Shown here: positions 53,172-64,000 of the stretch, one piece after another | Layout of the letters: each line of letters opens with the position of its first letter | How positions within the stretch are numbered: position 1 is the stretch's first letter | DNA from: Sanderia malayensis | Taxonomy: Eukaryota; Cnidaria; Scyphozoa; Semaeostomeae; Pelagiidae | Assembly: GCA_013076295.1 (NCBI GenBank) | Contig: RQOL01000824.1 | Location: forward strand, 806,001-870,000 | DNA: 64,000 nt | Direction of reading: 5' to 3' | Notes under the pieces: generated by a model | Databases searched by the model: none | Told to the model about the DNA's origin: nothing | What the model saw: only the letters and a program-made list of their open reading frames with translations | Translations under genes and position numbers: made by a program

Positions 53172-55145
53172 ACTTCCACCTCTGTTCTGTGAACAATTTT
53201 TTATTTGTTTTTTAACATTATATATCATGTTTTATCTATATTCCATACCAATTTTTATTACTAATATTTATATATCCAACAATCCAACAGGTTGTCTCAG
53301 TGTTATGGTTGTCTCAGTGTTATCTAAAGAAGAAGTTATTTCATGTAACTTATGCATACACTGATTGAACAATGTACGTAGAACAAGCATCTTTAGAAAA
53401 TCATCTCACCATGAGAGGACGTATCAAGCTTAAATAACTTGTTATTTCTGGATATACAGTGAATCCACCCTTTTTTGACTTGTATTTTCAACTTGTATTT
53501 TCATTTTGAGATTCAGTAAAATGTACAGCAAATTTGACATTAGTTATTTAACAAACACGATAAACAATCATAATTGTAGTTTAACTTTTACGCATCTGAA
53601 GTATTTTTATTTTATGACACTGAGCATTTAATAATTCATTTGTATTTTGATATTTCCCACGTCATTTCATCTTCCATTCGGTTTAGTGACTTACTGTAGA
53701 CATACAGGGAAATTAATTACTACAGCCATCTAGCAAACCGCCCAATCCTAACTTATATTTAACATTTTCCGGTTCTCGATAACGAAAAGTATCTAAAACT
53801 TTTGGAATTTTTGAAAAATTTTCACCAATGTATAGTGCATCACAAAACCAGGAGAAAATTATAAAGCACTCACCAGTAGACTCATTACATTGCGTCCCTG
53901 TGCTTAGCTCGACTCTCGCTAACCACCTGTGGCACTGAATATTGAAAACACCCAAATACAGCGGAGAAGTGGAGCCGATAAATTATTTTAATTGGAAACA
54001 ATTTTGTGAAACAATGAAAGTAAACGTATCGAAATTTAGCAGCAAACGTATTGCGTAAATTGTAGAGTTGTACACGGCAAGGAGGACTTCTCAGACTTTT
54101 CGGGTTGAAGATGCAGAACTCGTGAATTGAAATGGTTGAACAAGTAAGGGTTTTGGAATCATACTTTTGCAAGTCCTGCTATCAACAAATAAATTGCTAT
54201 GTCAAGGCAAACGAAAAGGCCTTGTCAAGGCGAAAGGCCAAAGAAAAATTTCATGCATTTACCTTCGTTCGGGAGAGAAATTCATTTGAAACTTCACTTC
54301 ATTTGAAAATGTTATGTTATAGTTTCTTGCCATGCCCATGCCAAGCTACTCTTGAAAACCAGGGGTAAGCATTCCTGACACAAACGCCGTTATTGTCGTC
54401 GATATCGATGAAAATATCTGAATGGACCAATCAGGACGGCGCATTTTGAAATCCTGCTCTGTGAATGGAGGAACAAAAATTTGTTCCCGAGTTCCGATTT
54501 TTGATGCTCAAATGTAATAAATGCCTGTTGGTGGAGCGAAGGAATGAGCAAAAACGCAGGGACGCAATGTTATGGTCCCGGTGTTCTAGCCATCGGTTAT
54601 TGGATGGTAAGTTCGACGATCATGATAAATCATCGGAATTAGAAAGAGCAGGAATCGGTAGATTTGTTACAGCTCTATCATTAGTAAGCTTAATCGAATC
54701 CTGAAAATCAATAAAGTGGCGAAAAGTATGGACACTTATAGTGTGTCAATTTTTTAAAAAAACATGGAATAACAACGGTACAGTGGCACTTTAAGTAAAA
54801 TTATCGCAAAGACAATGGTCTTTTTGTTAAAACTGATTATAATTATGCATTAAATAAATGTAAACTGCTAAAAATCCCAATACGGTAGATAAGTCAAATG
54901 ACTGCGAACCTAGCAAGCTCAAGGGTTTCTAGATTGACAACAATGAATTACATACAAGCAAATAAATAGTTTGCAAACAACAATAAAATAAATCTTGCTG
55001 TCAATTCAGTTTCGTTAAACTGGGGGTCTTACAAAAAATGCAAAAGGAGCCGATAAAAATAATGTATACAACTATTACCTATTAAAATTATTAAAATTTG
55101 TTGACAATTATTGTGATGACTTCAGGGCAATTCAGGAAAACGATA
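53172..55145. other. Spacer between dystrobrevin and the mucin gene (convergent ends)
   Basis: Should hold both 3' UTRs. It includes the dispersed repeat copy at 53702-53800. Plus-strand frames at 54132-54368 and 54465-54704 have no recognised domain. Nothing else is supported. Confidence 0.4.
53702..53800. repeat. Dispersed CAGGGAAATTA repeat, copy 3
   Basis: ACAGGGAAATTAATTACTAC, then ATCTAGCAAACCGCC and AAAAGTATCTAAAAC. Matches the copies at 33915 and 40690 (the latter inverted). Confidence 0.6.
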
Positions 55146-58100
55146 TTATGCCTCTTTGTATTTCTGAAACGCATCAATATTAGTGCCAAGGTCGATAGAG
55201 TGAAAGTCGTATACCTAAAACCCAGCAACAAGCAGCTATTTTAAGCATGCTGGCCAGTTTTTGGAATAAAGAAATGCATAAGATTTAATACTTATTGTAA
55301 TAGAATGCTTACATTTTGATTGTGTCCAGATTGCGCCACAAAGGATACATTTACAACACCCACGTCGCCAGTGGAATCCTGAAATAAAATTGCTCAAGTC
55401 AGCCATTCAGGCTCTCTCGCTTAGAATTGGAGGGGGGTTCGGGTAAGCCTCTAATAGTATTTGATTGTCCAAAGTCCACAGTTCATCACATACTCTTCAT
55501 TGCACTCAAACCATTATAGTTGTATAATATCTATAGGGTCGTTGTTGGCCACTCACTTCTAAACTTTGATTATACCATTAATCCTCGCATTCATATTTAC
55601 TTCTAATATTTTCATTGCCAATAGGCAAATATTTAACAAAGGCATCCCTTGCGGATGACAGAGAAAAGTAGCTGTCTTTTGCATCGCGTAAAATGCCACA
55701 AACTATCCAGTACAAAAAGCTATCGGACGTCGTGTGAACTAAACCGTAGTTGAGAATAAGTATGTATAGTATAACAGTACGTATATATACCGTGTTTTCA
55801 TCAATTTGTTTGGCGCGTGGAATCCCATGAACAGCATTTAAATTTCTTCCCATCTCTTTCAGCCAGTATATCTCATCCACTTTCTTAGCCGCCTCACGTT
55901 CCTCCAAAGAGTAACTCTGCTTTGAAGTTTTATTGCCGTGCTTCCTTTTCTTCTGTAACTAATGAAAAACAAAAGGTGCATGTTACAAATATAAATTTCT
56001 AGTGGCACACAACTCGCACTCAACATTTGTTAACAAATTTAAAACGTCTCACCTTAAACAAAAATATATTCTCAAAGATGATGCAAAATGACAAACTAAA
56101 TTACTTGTCTATTGTTGGCGAGGTAATAACTCGTCGAGTGATATGAAATTATGATAAGCAAGCAATCTTACCCAGACAAAAAAGATCAGCAAAATCAGTA
56201 GGAAACAGAGTACGGCAATCAGAATAATGAGCCATGTAGGAACCTTCGAAGTTGTCATGACAGACGTTCCCCCTGAAGTAGCCTTGGTAATCTTGAATGA
56301 ATTCGGAACAACCCGATAGTTGCCCAAAAGCGTGTCGCTTATTGATACGTTCATCGCACTATCAACCTTTTGCTGAACAACAGTCAGGTCTGTGGAGCTG
56401 GTTTTCTGATTGTCGAATATCAGGTCGTATTCTATAACAACACTTCCTTTTCTGAACGACCGGACAATTGCTTTGATGAAGCCTTTCAAAAACTGAAAGG
56501 TCCGCTGAAGGGTATGCTCGATGTCAGTTTTCAAATTAATGTACTTCTGTGACTTTTTATTCAGATAAGCATCGTCCCAGGTTTCTAGAATAAAAAAAAC
56601 AAATCTTTGAGATCCTGCTCATAGAACAACTAAACATAACAGATAAATCTAACACATTGACAATAACAACGAATATGGGCTTTCGACAATTCTAGCACGG
56701 AAATAAGGGCCAAACAAATAAAACTATCCCGGTGTCATAATAATTAGTAATAATTTTTCATAGTAATAATTTTTAATTTTCAAAATTTCTCATATTTTCC
56801 AACGCTCAAAAGACTCCAACAACCATATATATTTCAGGGCAGATTGTCGGAAAATATGGAAAACATAAAGTGAATAAAACAATGCCATAATGAAAAATAT
56901 TAACAGTGACATAATAAAAGTAAATGGTAAATATCAAAAATCATTTCCTTACCAATGATTTTAATTTCAGCAGAAATCGTGATTTCGTTCTTTTTCACTG
57001 GCAAAACAACACTCTTAGTGATAATCAGGAAAGTGTTCTTTTCGAATTTTACTGTGTTGTAAGTCCTTCCTTCGAGATGTCCTTGCGACACACTCCGCAA
57101 AAGGTCCTTCATTCCATTTTCAGTCGCAACCGAAGAATCACCAGTTGTATTAAAAACAACTCTGTATTTGACGCCAGTATTAAGATGACTTGCATTAAAG
57201 GCATTCGTAACGGCAACGGAGTAAAATGAATTTCCCAAATTCAATTTATAAATGTTAGATAGAATCGAATGTATAGTTGATTGTAAATTTTTGAAATCCA
57301 CGGACTGAGCATCCAAGAAAGTTGCTTTATATGTAGTGTTGATCTTGATTTCACAATCAACTCTTAATTCGTCGTCCGGATTAAGGGGCAACTTGATTTG
57401 CGGAATGATACTGCTACTAGCAGATATCGAGGTTGAAAACGAAGGCGTAGAGGCAATACGAGAACTTATTGATGCTACTAAAATACTTGTTCCTCGCTTA
57501 ATGAGAGTCGACGTTGAAGAAGCTATCAATGTAGTAGAGGTTGCACTTGTAGTTGGGCTGGTAGAAAGCACAAAAGTACTTCTTGTTGTAGAAACTTCAG
57601 AGCTGGTCGAACGCGTTGTTGGCTCAACTGTAGTTGAGGTGGCTATAGTGGTAGTCTGCTCGACAGGAAGTACAGAAATACTGGTTGTTGTAGGAGCTTC
57701 AGAGCTAGTAGCACTCGGTGTTGGTTCAACTGTAGTTGAGGTGGCTGTAGTGGTAATTTGATCTACAGGAAGTACAGAGGTACTTGTTGTTGTAGGAATT
57801 TCAGAGCTAGTAGCACTCGGTGTTGGTTGAACTGTAGTTGCGGTGGCTGTAGTGGTAATTTGATCGACAGGAAGTACAGAAGTACTCGTTGTTGTAGCAA
57901 CTTCAGAGCTAGTAGCACTCGGTGTTGGTTCGAGTGTAGTTGAGGTAGCTGTAGTGGTAGTTTGCTCGACAGGAAGTACAGAAGTACTGGTTGTTGTAGG
58001 AACTTCAGAGCTAGTAGCACTCGGTGTTGGTTCAACTGTAGTTGAGGTGGCTGTAGTGGTAGTTTGATCGACAGGAAGTACAAAAGTACTGGTTGTTGTA

Positions 58101-61100
58101 GGAACTTCAGAGCTAGTAGCACTCGGTGTTGGTTCAACTGTAGTTGAGGTGGCTGTAGTGGTAGTTTGTTCGACAGGAAATACAGAAATACTGGTTGTTG
58201 TAGGAACTTCAGAGCTAGTAGCAATCGGTGTAGGTTCAACTGTAGTTGGGGTGGCTGTAGTGGTAGTTTGATCGACAGGAAGTACAGAAGTACTGGTTGT
58301 TGTAGGAACTTCAGAGCTAGTAGCACTCGGTGTTGGTTCAACTGTAGTTGAGGTGGCTGTAGTGGTAGTTTGATCGACAGGAAGTACAAAGGTACTTGTT
58401 GTTGTAGGAACTTCAGAGCTAGTAGCAATCGGTGTAGGTTCAACTGTAGTTGGGGTGGCTGTAGTGGTAGTTTGATCGACAGGAAGTACAGAAGTACTGG
58501 TTGTTGTAGGAACTTCAGAGCTAGTAGCACTCGGTGTTGGTTCAACTGTAGTTGAGGTGGCTGTAGTGGTAGTTTGATCGACAGGAAGTACAAAGGTACT
58601 TGTTGTTGTAGGAACTTCAGAGCTAGTAGCACTCGGTGCTGGTTCAACTGTAGTTGAGGTGGCTGTAGTGGTAGTTTGATCGACAGGAAGTACAGAAGTA
58701 CTGGTTGTTGTAGGAACTTCAGAGCTAGTAGCACTCAGTGTTGGTTCAACTGTAGTTGAAGTGGCTGTAGTGGTAGTTTGATCGACAGGAAGTACAGAAG
58801 TACTGGTTGCTGTAGAACTTCGGAGCTAGTAGCAGTCGGTGTTGGTTCAACTGTAGTTGAGGTGGCTGTAGTGGTAGTTTGTTCGACAGGAAATACAGAA
58901 ATACTGGTTGTTGTAGGAACTTCAGAGCTAGTAGCAATCGGTGTAGGTTCAACTGTAGTTTGGGTGGCTGTAGTGGTAGTTTGATCGACAGGAAGTACAG
59001 AAGTACTGGTTGTTGTAAGGACTTCAGAGCTAGTAGCACTCGGTGTTGGTTCAACTGTAGTTGAGGTGGCTGTAGTGGTAGTTTGATCGACAGGAAGTAC
59101 AGAGGTACTTGTTGTTGCAGGAACTTCAGAGCTAGTAGCACTCGGTGTTGGTTCAACTGTAGTTGAGGTGGCTGTAGTGGTAGTTTGATCGACAGGAAGT
59201 ACAGAAGTACTGGTTGTGGTAAGAACTTCAGAGCTAGTAGCACTCGGTGTTGGTTCAACTGTAGTTGAGGTGGCTGTAGTGGTAGTTTGATCGACAGGAA
59301 GTACAGAGGTACTTGTTGTTGTAGGAACGTCAGAGCTAGTAGCACTCGGTGTTGGTTCAACTGTAGTTGCGGTGGCTGTAGTGGTAGTTTGATCGACAGG
59401 AACTACAAAAGTACTGGTTGTTGTAGGAACTTCAGAGCTAGTAGCACTCGGTGTTGGTTCAACTGTAGTTGAGGTGGCTGTAGTGGTAGTTTGTTCGACA
59501 GGAAATACAGAAATACTGGTTGTTGTAGGAACTTCAGAGCTAGTAGCAATCGGTGTAGGTTCAACTGTAGTTGGGGTGGCTGTAGTGGTAGTTTGATCGA
59601 CAGGAAGTACAGAAGTACTGGTTGTTGTAGGAACTTCAGAGCTAGTAGCACTCGGTGTTGGTTCAACTGTAGTTGAGGTGGCTGTAGTGGTAGTTTGATC
59701 GACAGGAAGTACAAAGGTAGTTGTTGTAGGAACTTCAGAGCTAGTAGCACTCGGTGCTGGTTCAACTGTAGTTGAGGTGGCTGTAGTGGTAGTTTGATCG
59801 ACAGGAAGTACAGAAGTACTGGTTGTTGTAGGAACTTCAGAGCTAGTAGCACTCAGTGTTGGTTCAACTGTAGTTGAAGTGGCTGTAGTGGTAGTTTGAT
59901 CGACAGGAAGTACAGAAGTACTGGTTGCTGTAAGAACTTCGGAGCTAGTAGCACTCGGTGTTGGTTCAACTGTAGTTGAGGTGGCTGTAGTGGTAGTTTG
60001 TTCGACAGGAAATACAGAAATACTGGTTGTTGTAGGAACTTCAGAGCTAGTAGCAATCGGTGTAGGTTCAACTGTAGTTGGGGTGGCTGTAGTGGTAGTT
60101 TGATCGACAGGAAGTACAGAAGTACTGGTTGTTGTAAGAACTTCAGAGCTAGTAGCACTCGGTGTTGGTTCAACTGTAGTTGAGGTGGCTGTAGTGGTAG
60201 TTTGATCGACAGGAAGTACAGAGGTACTTGTTGTTGCAGGAACTTCAGAGCTAGTAGCACTCGGTGTTGGTTCAACTGTAGTTGAGGTGGCTGTAGTGGT
60301 AGTTTGATCGACAGGAAGTACAGAAGTACTGGTTGTGGTAAGAACTTCAGAGCTAGTAGCACTCGGTGTTGGTTCAACTGTAGTTAAGGTGGCTGTAGTG
60401 GTAGTTTGATCGACAGGAAGTACAGAGGTACTTGTTGTTGTAGGAACGTCAGAGCTAGTAGCACTCGGTGTTGGTTCAACTGTAGTTGCGGTGGCTGTAG
60501 TGGTAGTTTGATCGACAGCAAGTACAGAAGTACTGGTTGTTGTAGGAACTTCAGAGCTAGTAGCACTCGGTGTTGGTTCAACTGTAGTTGAGGTGGCTGT
60601 AGTGGTAGTTTGATCGACAGGAAGTACAGAGGTACTTGTTGTTGTAGGAACTTCAGAGCTAGTAGCACTCGGTGTTGGTTCAACTGTAGTTGAGGTGGCT
60701 GTAGTGGTAGTTTGCTCGACAGGAAGTACAGAAGTACTGGTTGTTGTAGGAACTTCAGAGCTAGTAGCACTCGGTGTTGGTTCAACTGTAGTTGAGGTGG
60801 CTGTAGTGGTAGTTTGATCGACAGGAAGTACAGAAGTACTGGTTGTTGTAGGAACTTCAGAGCTAGTAGCACTCGGTGTTGGTTCAACTGTAGTTGAGGT
60901 GGCTGTAGTGGTAGTTTGATCGACAGGAAGTACAGAGGTACTTGTTGTTGTAGGAACTTCAGAGCTAGTAGCACTCGGTGTTGGTTCAACTGTAGTTGAG
61001 GTGGCTGTAGTGGTAGTTTGATCGACAGGAAGTACAGAAGTACTGGTTGCTGTAAGAACTTCGGAGCTAGTAGCACTCGGTGTTGGTTCAACTGCAGTTG

Positions 61101-64000
61101 ACGTGGCTGTAGTGGTAGTTTGCTCGACAGGAAGTACAGAAGTACTGATTGTTGTAGGAACTTCAGAGCTAGTAGCACTCGGTGTTGGTTCAACTGTAGT
61201 TGCGGTGGCTGTAGTGGTAATTTGATCTACAGGAAGTACAGAGGTACTTGTTGTTGTAGGAACTTCAGAGCTAGCAGCACTCGGTGTTGGTTCAACTGTA
61301 GTTGAGGTGGCTGTAGCGGTAGTTTGATCGACAGGAAGTACAGAAGTACTGGTTGTTGTAGGAACTTCAGAGCTAGTAGCACTCGGTGTTGGTTCAACTG
61401 TAGTTGAGGTGGCTGTAGTGGTAGTTTGATCGACAGGAAGTACAGAAGTACTGGTTGTTGTAGGAACTTCAGAGCTAGTAGCACTCGGTGTTGGTTCAAC
61501 TGTAGTTGCGGTGGCTGTAGTGGTAATTTGATCGACAGGAAGTACAGAAGTACTCGTTGTTGTAGGAACTTCAGAGCTAGTTGCACTCGGTGTTGGTTCA
61601 ACTGTAATTGGGGTGGCTGTAGTGGTAGTTTGCTCGACAGGAAGTACAGAAGTACTGGTTGTTGCAGGAACTTCAGAGCTAGTAGCACTCGGTGTTGGTT
61701 GAACTGTAGTTGCGGTGGCTGTAGTGGTAATTTGATCGACAGGAAGTACAGAAGTACTGGTTGTTGTAGGAACTTCAGAGCTAGTAGCACTCGGTGTTGG
61801 TTCAACTGTAGTTGAGGTGGCTGTAGTGGTAGTTTGATCGACAGGAAGTACAGAAGTACTGGTTGCTGTAAGAACTTCGGAGCTAGTAGCACTCGGTGTT
61901 GGTTCAACTGTAGTTGAGGTGGCTGTAGTGGTAGTTTGCTCGACAGGAAGTACAGAAGTACTGATTGTTGTAGGAACTTCAGAGCTAGTAGCACTCGGTG
62001 TTGGTTCAACTGTAGTTGGGTGGCTGTAGTGGTAGTTTGATCTACAGGAAGTACAGAGGTACTTGTTGTTGTAGGAACTTCAGAGCTAGTAGCACTCGGT
62101 GTTGGTTCAACTGTAGTTGAGGTGGCTGTAGTGGTAGTTTGATCGACAGGAAGTACAGAGGTACTTGTTGTTGTAGGAACTTCAGAGCTAGTAGCACTCG
62201 GTGTTGGTTCAACTGTAGTTGAGGTGGCTGTAGTGGTAGTTTGATCGACAGGAAGTACAGAGGTACTTGTTGTTGTAGGAACTTCAGAGCTAGTAGCACT
62301 CGGTGTTGGTTCAACTGTAGTTGAGGTGGCTGTAGTGGTAGTTTGATCGACAGGAAGTACAGAAGTACTGGTTGTTGTAGGAACTTCAGAGCTAGTAGCA
62401 CTCGGTGTTGGTTCAACTGTAGTTGAGGTGGCTGTAGTGGTAGTTTGATCGACAGGAAGTACAGAGGTACTTGTTGTTGTAGGAACTTCAGAGCTAGTAG
62501 CACTCGGTGTTGGTTCAACTGTAGTTGAGGTGGCTGTAGTGGTAGTTTGATCGACAGGAAGTACAGAGGTACTTGTTGTTGCAGGAACTTCAGAGCTAGT
62601 AGCACTCGGTGTTGGTTCAACTGTAGTTGAGGTGGCTGTAGTGGTAGTTTGATCGCCAGGAAGTACAGAGGTACTTGTTGTTGTAGGAACTTCAGAGCTA
62701 GCAGCACTCGGTGTTGGTTCAACTGTAGTTGAGGTGGCTGTAGTGGTAGTTTGATCGACAGGAAGTACAGAAGTATTGGTTGTTGTAGGAACTTCAGAGC
62801 TAGTAGCACTCGGTGTTGGTTCAACTGTAGTTGAGGTGGCTGTAGTGGTAGTTTGATCGACAGGAAGTACAGAAGTACTGGTTGTTGTAAGAACTTCAGA
62901 GCTAGTAGCACTCGGTGTTGGTTCAACTGTAGTTGCGGTGGCTGTAGTGGTAATTTGATTGACAGGAAGTACAGAAGTACTCGTTGTTGTAGGAACTTCA
63001 GAGCTAGTTGCACTCGGTGTTGGTTCAACTGTAATTGAGGTGGCTGTAGTGGTAGTTTGCTCGACAGGAAGTACAGAAGTACTGGTTGTTGCAGGAACTT
63101 CAGAGCTAGTAGCACTCGGTGTTGGTTGAACTGTAGTTGCGGTGGCTGTAGTGGTAATTTGATCGACAGGAAGTACAGAAGTACTGGTTGTTGTAGGAAC
63201 TTCAGAGCTAGTAGCACTCGGTGTTGGTGCAACTGTAGTTGAGGTGGCTGTAGTGGTAGTTTGATCGACAGGAAGTACAGAAGTACTGGTTGCTGTAAGA
63301 ACTTCGGAGCTAGTAGCACTCGGTGTTGGTTCAACTGTAGTTGAGGTGGCTGTAGTGGTAGTTTGATCGACAGGAAGTACAGAAGTACTGATTGTTGTAG
63401 GAACTTCAGAGCTAGTAGCACTCGGTGTTGGTTCAACTGTAGTTGGGTGGCTGTAGTAGTATTTTGATCTACAGGAAGTACAGAGGTACTTGTTGTTGTA
63501 GGAACTTCAGAGCTAGCAGCACTCGGTGTTGGTTCAACTGTAGTTGAGGTGGCTGTAGTGGTAGTTTGATCGGCAGGAAGTACAGAAGTACTGGTTGTTG
63601 TAGGAACTTCAGAGCTAGTAGCACTCGGTGTTGGTTCAACTGTAGTTGAGGTGGCTGTAGTGGTAGTTTGATCGACAGGAAGTACAGAGTACTTGTTGTT
63701 GTAGGAACTTCAGAGCTAGTAGCACTCGGTGTTGGTTCAACTGTAGTTGAGGTGGCTGTAGTGGTAGTTTGATCGACAGGAAGTACAGAAGTACTGGTTG
63801 TGGTAGGAACTTCAGAGCTAGTAGCACTCGGTGTTGGTTCAACTGTAGTTGAGGTGGCTGTAGTGGTAGTTTGATCGACAGGAAGTACAGAAGTACTGGT
63901 TGCTGTAAGAACTTCAGAGCTAGTAGCACTCGGTGTTGGTTCAACTGTAGTTGAGGTGGCTGTAGTGGTAGTTTGCTCGACAGGAAGTACAGAAGTACTG
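55146..64000 (-). CDS. Transmembrane mucin with SEA domain and giant Ser/Thr/Pro repeat, 3' part
   Basis: Minus-strand exons: one giant exon from beyond 64000 down to 56953, then 56172-56584, 55791-55958, 55313-55378 and 55146-55214 (stop). All phases fit. From the N side: 34-residue repeats rich in Thr/Ser/Pro (EPTPSATSSEVPTTTSTSVL type), an SEA-like region (about 57000-57400, with NLQSTIHSILSNIYKL and YRVVFNTTGDS), a second SEA domain (56240-56584) containing FRKGSVVIEYDLIF, which matches the G|SVVV self-cleavage site of MUC1-type SEA domains, one hydrophobic helix (WLIILIAVLCFLLILLI) and a roughly 100-residue cytoplasmic tail with KVDEIYWLKEMGRNLNAV and several tyrosines. The likely role is an O-glycosylated apical surface mucin. 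The frame is open from 58813 down. The assembled array above that has four single-base deletions that break it (see findings). The N-terminus lies outside the window. Confidence 0.85.
57592..64000. repeat. Tandem array of about 63 units of 102 bp
   Basis: The 102-bp unit (for example GATCGACAGGAAGTACAGAA, ending GGTGTTGGTTCAACTGTAGT on the plus strand) repeats to the window edge. It encodes 34 residues per unit on the minus strand. The first units (57540-57700) are diverged and the rest are highly alike. Variant markers such as GGTTGCTGTAAGAACTTC recur at 58805, 59923, 61045, 61861, 63288 and 63898, showing higher-order duplication. Array length is likely polymorphic. Confidence 0.97.

Noticed and set aside
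57758..63242. Plus-strand Cys/Arg-rich 61-residue frames repeated through the array
   Set aside because: Antisense shadow of the mucin repeat, broken by regular stops and carrying no splice or start context.
57763..63944. Long minus-strand Leu-rich open frames (up to 464 codons) across the tandem array
   Set aside because: They are the +1 frame of the Thr/Ser/Pro-coding repeat; the Thr/Ser/Pro frame joins in phase to the SEA-domain and membrane exons, so the Leu-rich frame is a by-product of the 102-bp period.
57592..64000. CRISPR-like or satellite interpretation of the array
   Set aside because: Units are contiguous with no unique spacers and are in frame with a coding exon, so it is a coding minisatellite.

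Overview
The window looks like nuclear DNA of an early-diverging animal, most likely a cnidarian. It is AT-rich and its genes are split by short introns with ordinary GT-AG sites. The gene set is animal: dystrobrevin, CatSper3, anoctamin, 26S proteasome Rpt1, a NUDT8-type Nudix enzyme and a membrane mucin with SEA domains. Degraded transposons and MITE-like elements fill introns and spacers. The species assignment is inference. I saw no bacterial operon features, CRISPR array or tRNA gene. Exon coordinates below were read by eye from splice sites and checked for phase continuity.

Layout, left to right. 1-4768 (minus): 5' exons of an anoctamin-like (TMEM16) gene running off the left edge. 5909-14732 (minus): a roughly 975-residue coiled-coil protein in 17 exons that I cannot name with confidence. 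15100-18010: a decayed non-LTR-type reverse transcriptase, plus a second fragment and a palindrome. 18825-21056 (minus): CatSper3-like sperm calcium-channel subunit. 22294-23680 (plus): NUDT8-like hydrolase, divergent from CatSper3 and convergent with the next gene. 23975-30673 (minus): PSMC2/Rpt1, complete in 13 exons, 433 residues. 30674-41235: a gene-poor spacer with minisatellites, a Harbinger-like MITE, a piggyBac-like remnant and a broken multi-domain transposon carrying a nuclease-like domain. 42747-53171 (plus): dystrobrevin from the EF-hand-like region to the stop, with a candidate alternative short C-terminus. 55146-64000 (minus): 3' part of a membrane mucin. It has a cytoplasmic tail, one transmembrane helix, an SEA domain with a GSVV cleavage-type motif, a second SEA-like region, and a 6.4 kb tandem array of 102-bp units encoding a 34-residue Ser/Thr/Pro repeat that runs off the right edge.

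The host genes are not an operon; they are unrelated housekeeping, signalling and structural genes. The most notable signal is the mucin array. It has higher-order structure, its marker spacings equal multiples of 102 minus the few observed deletions, and a frame-breaking deletion is shared by two duplicated blocks. Other points of interest are the dystrobrevin alternative ending, the broken nuclease-domain transposon, and several MITE families with copies in host introns.
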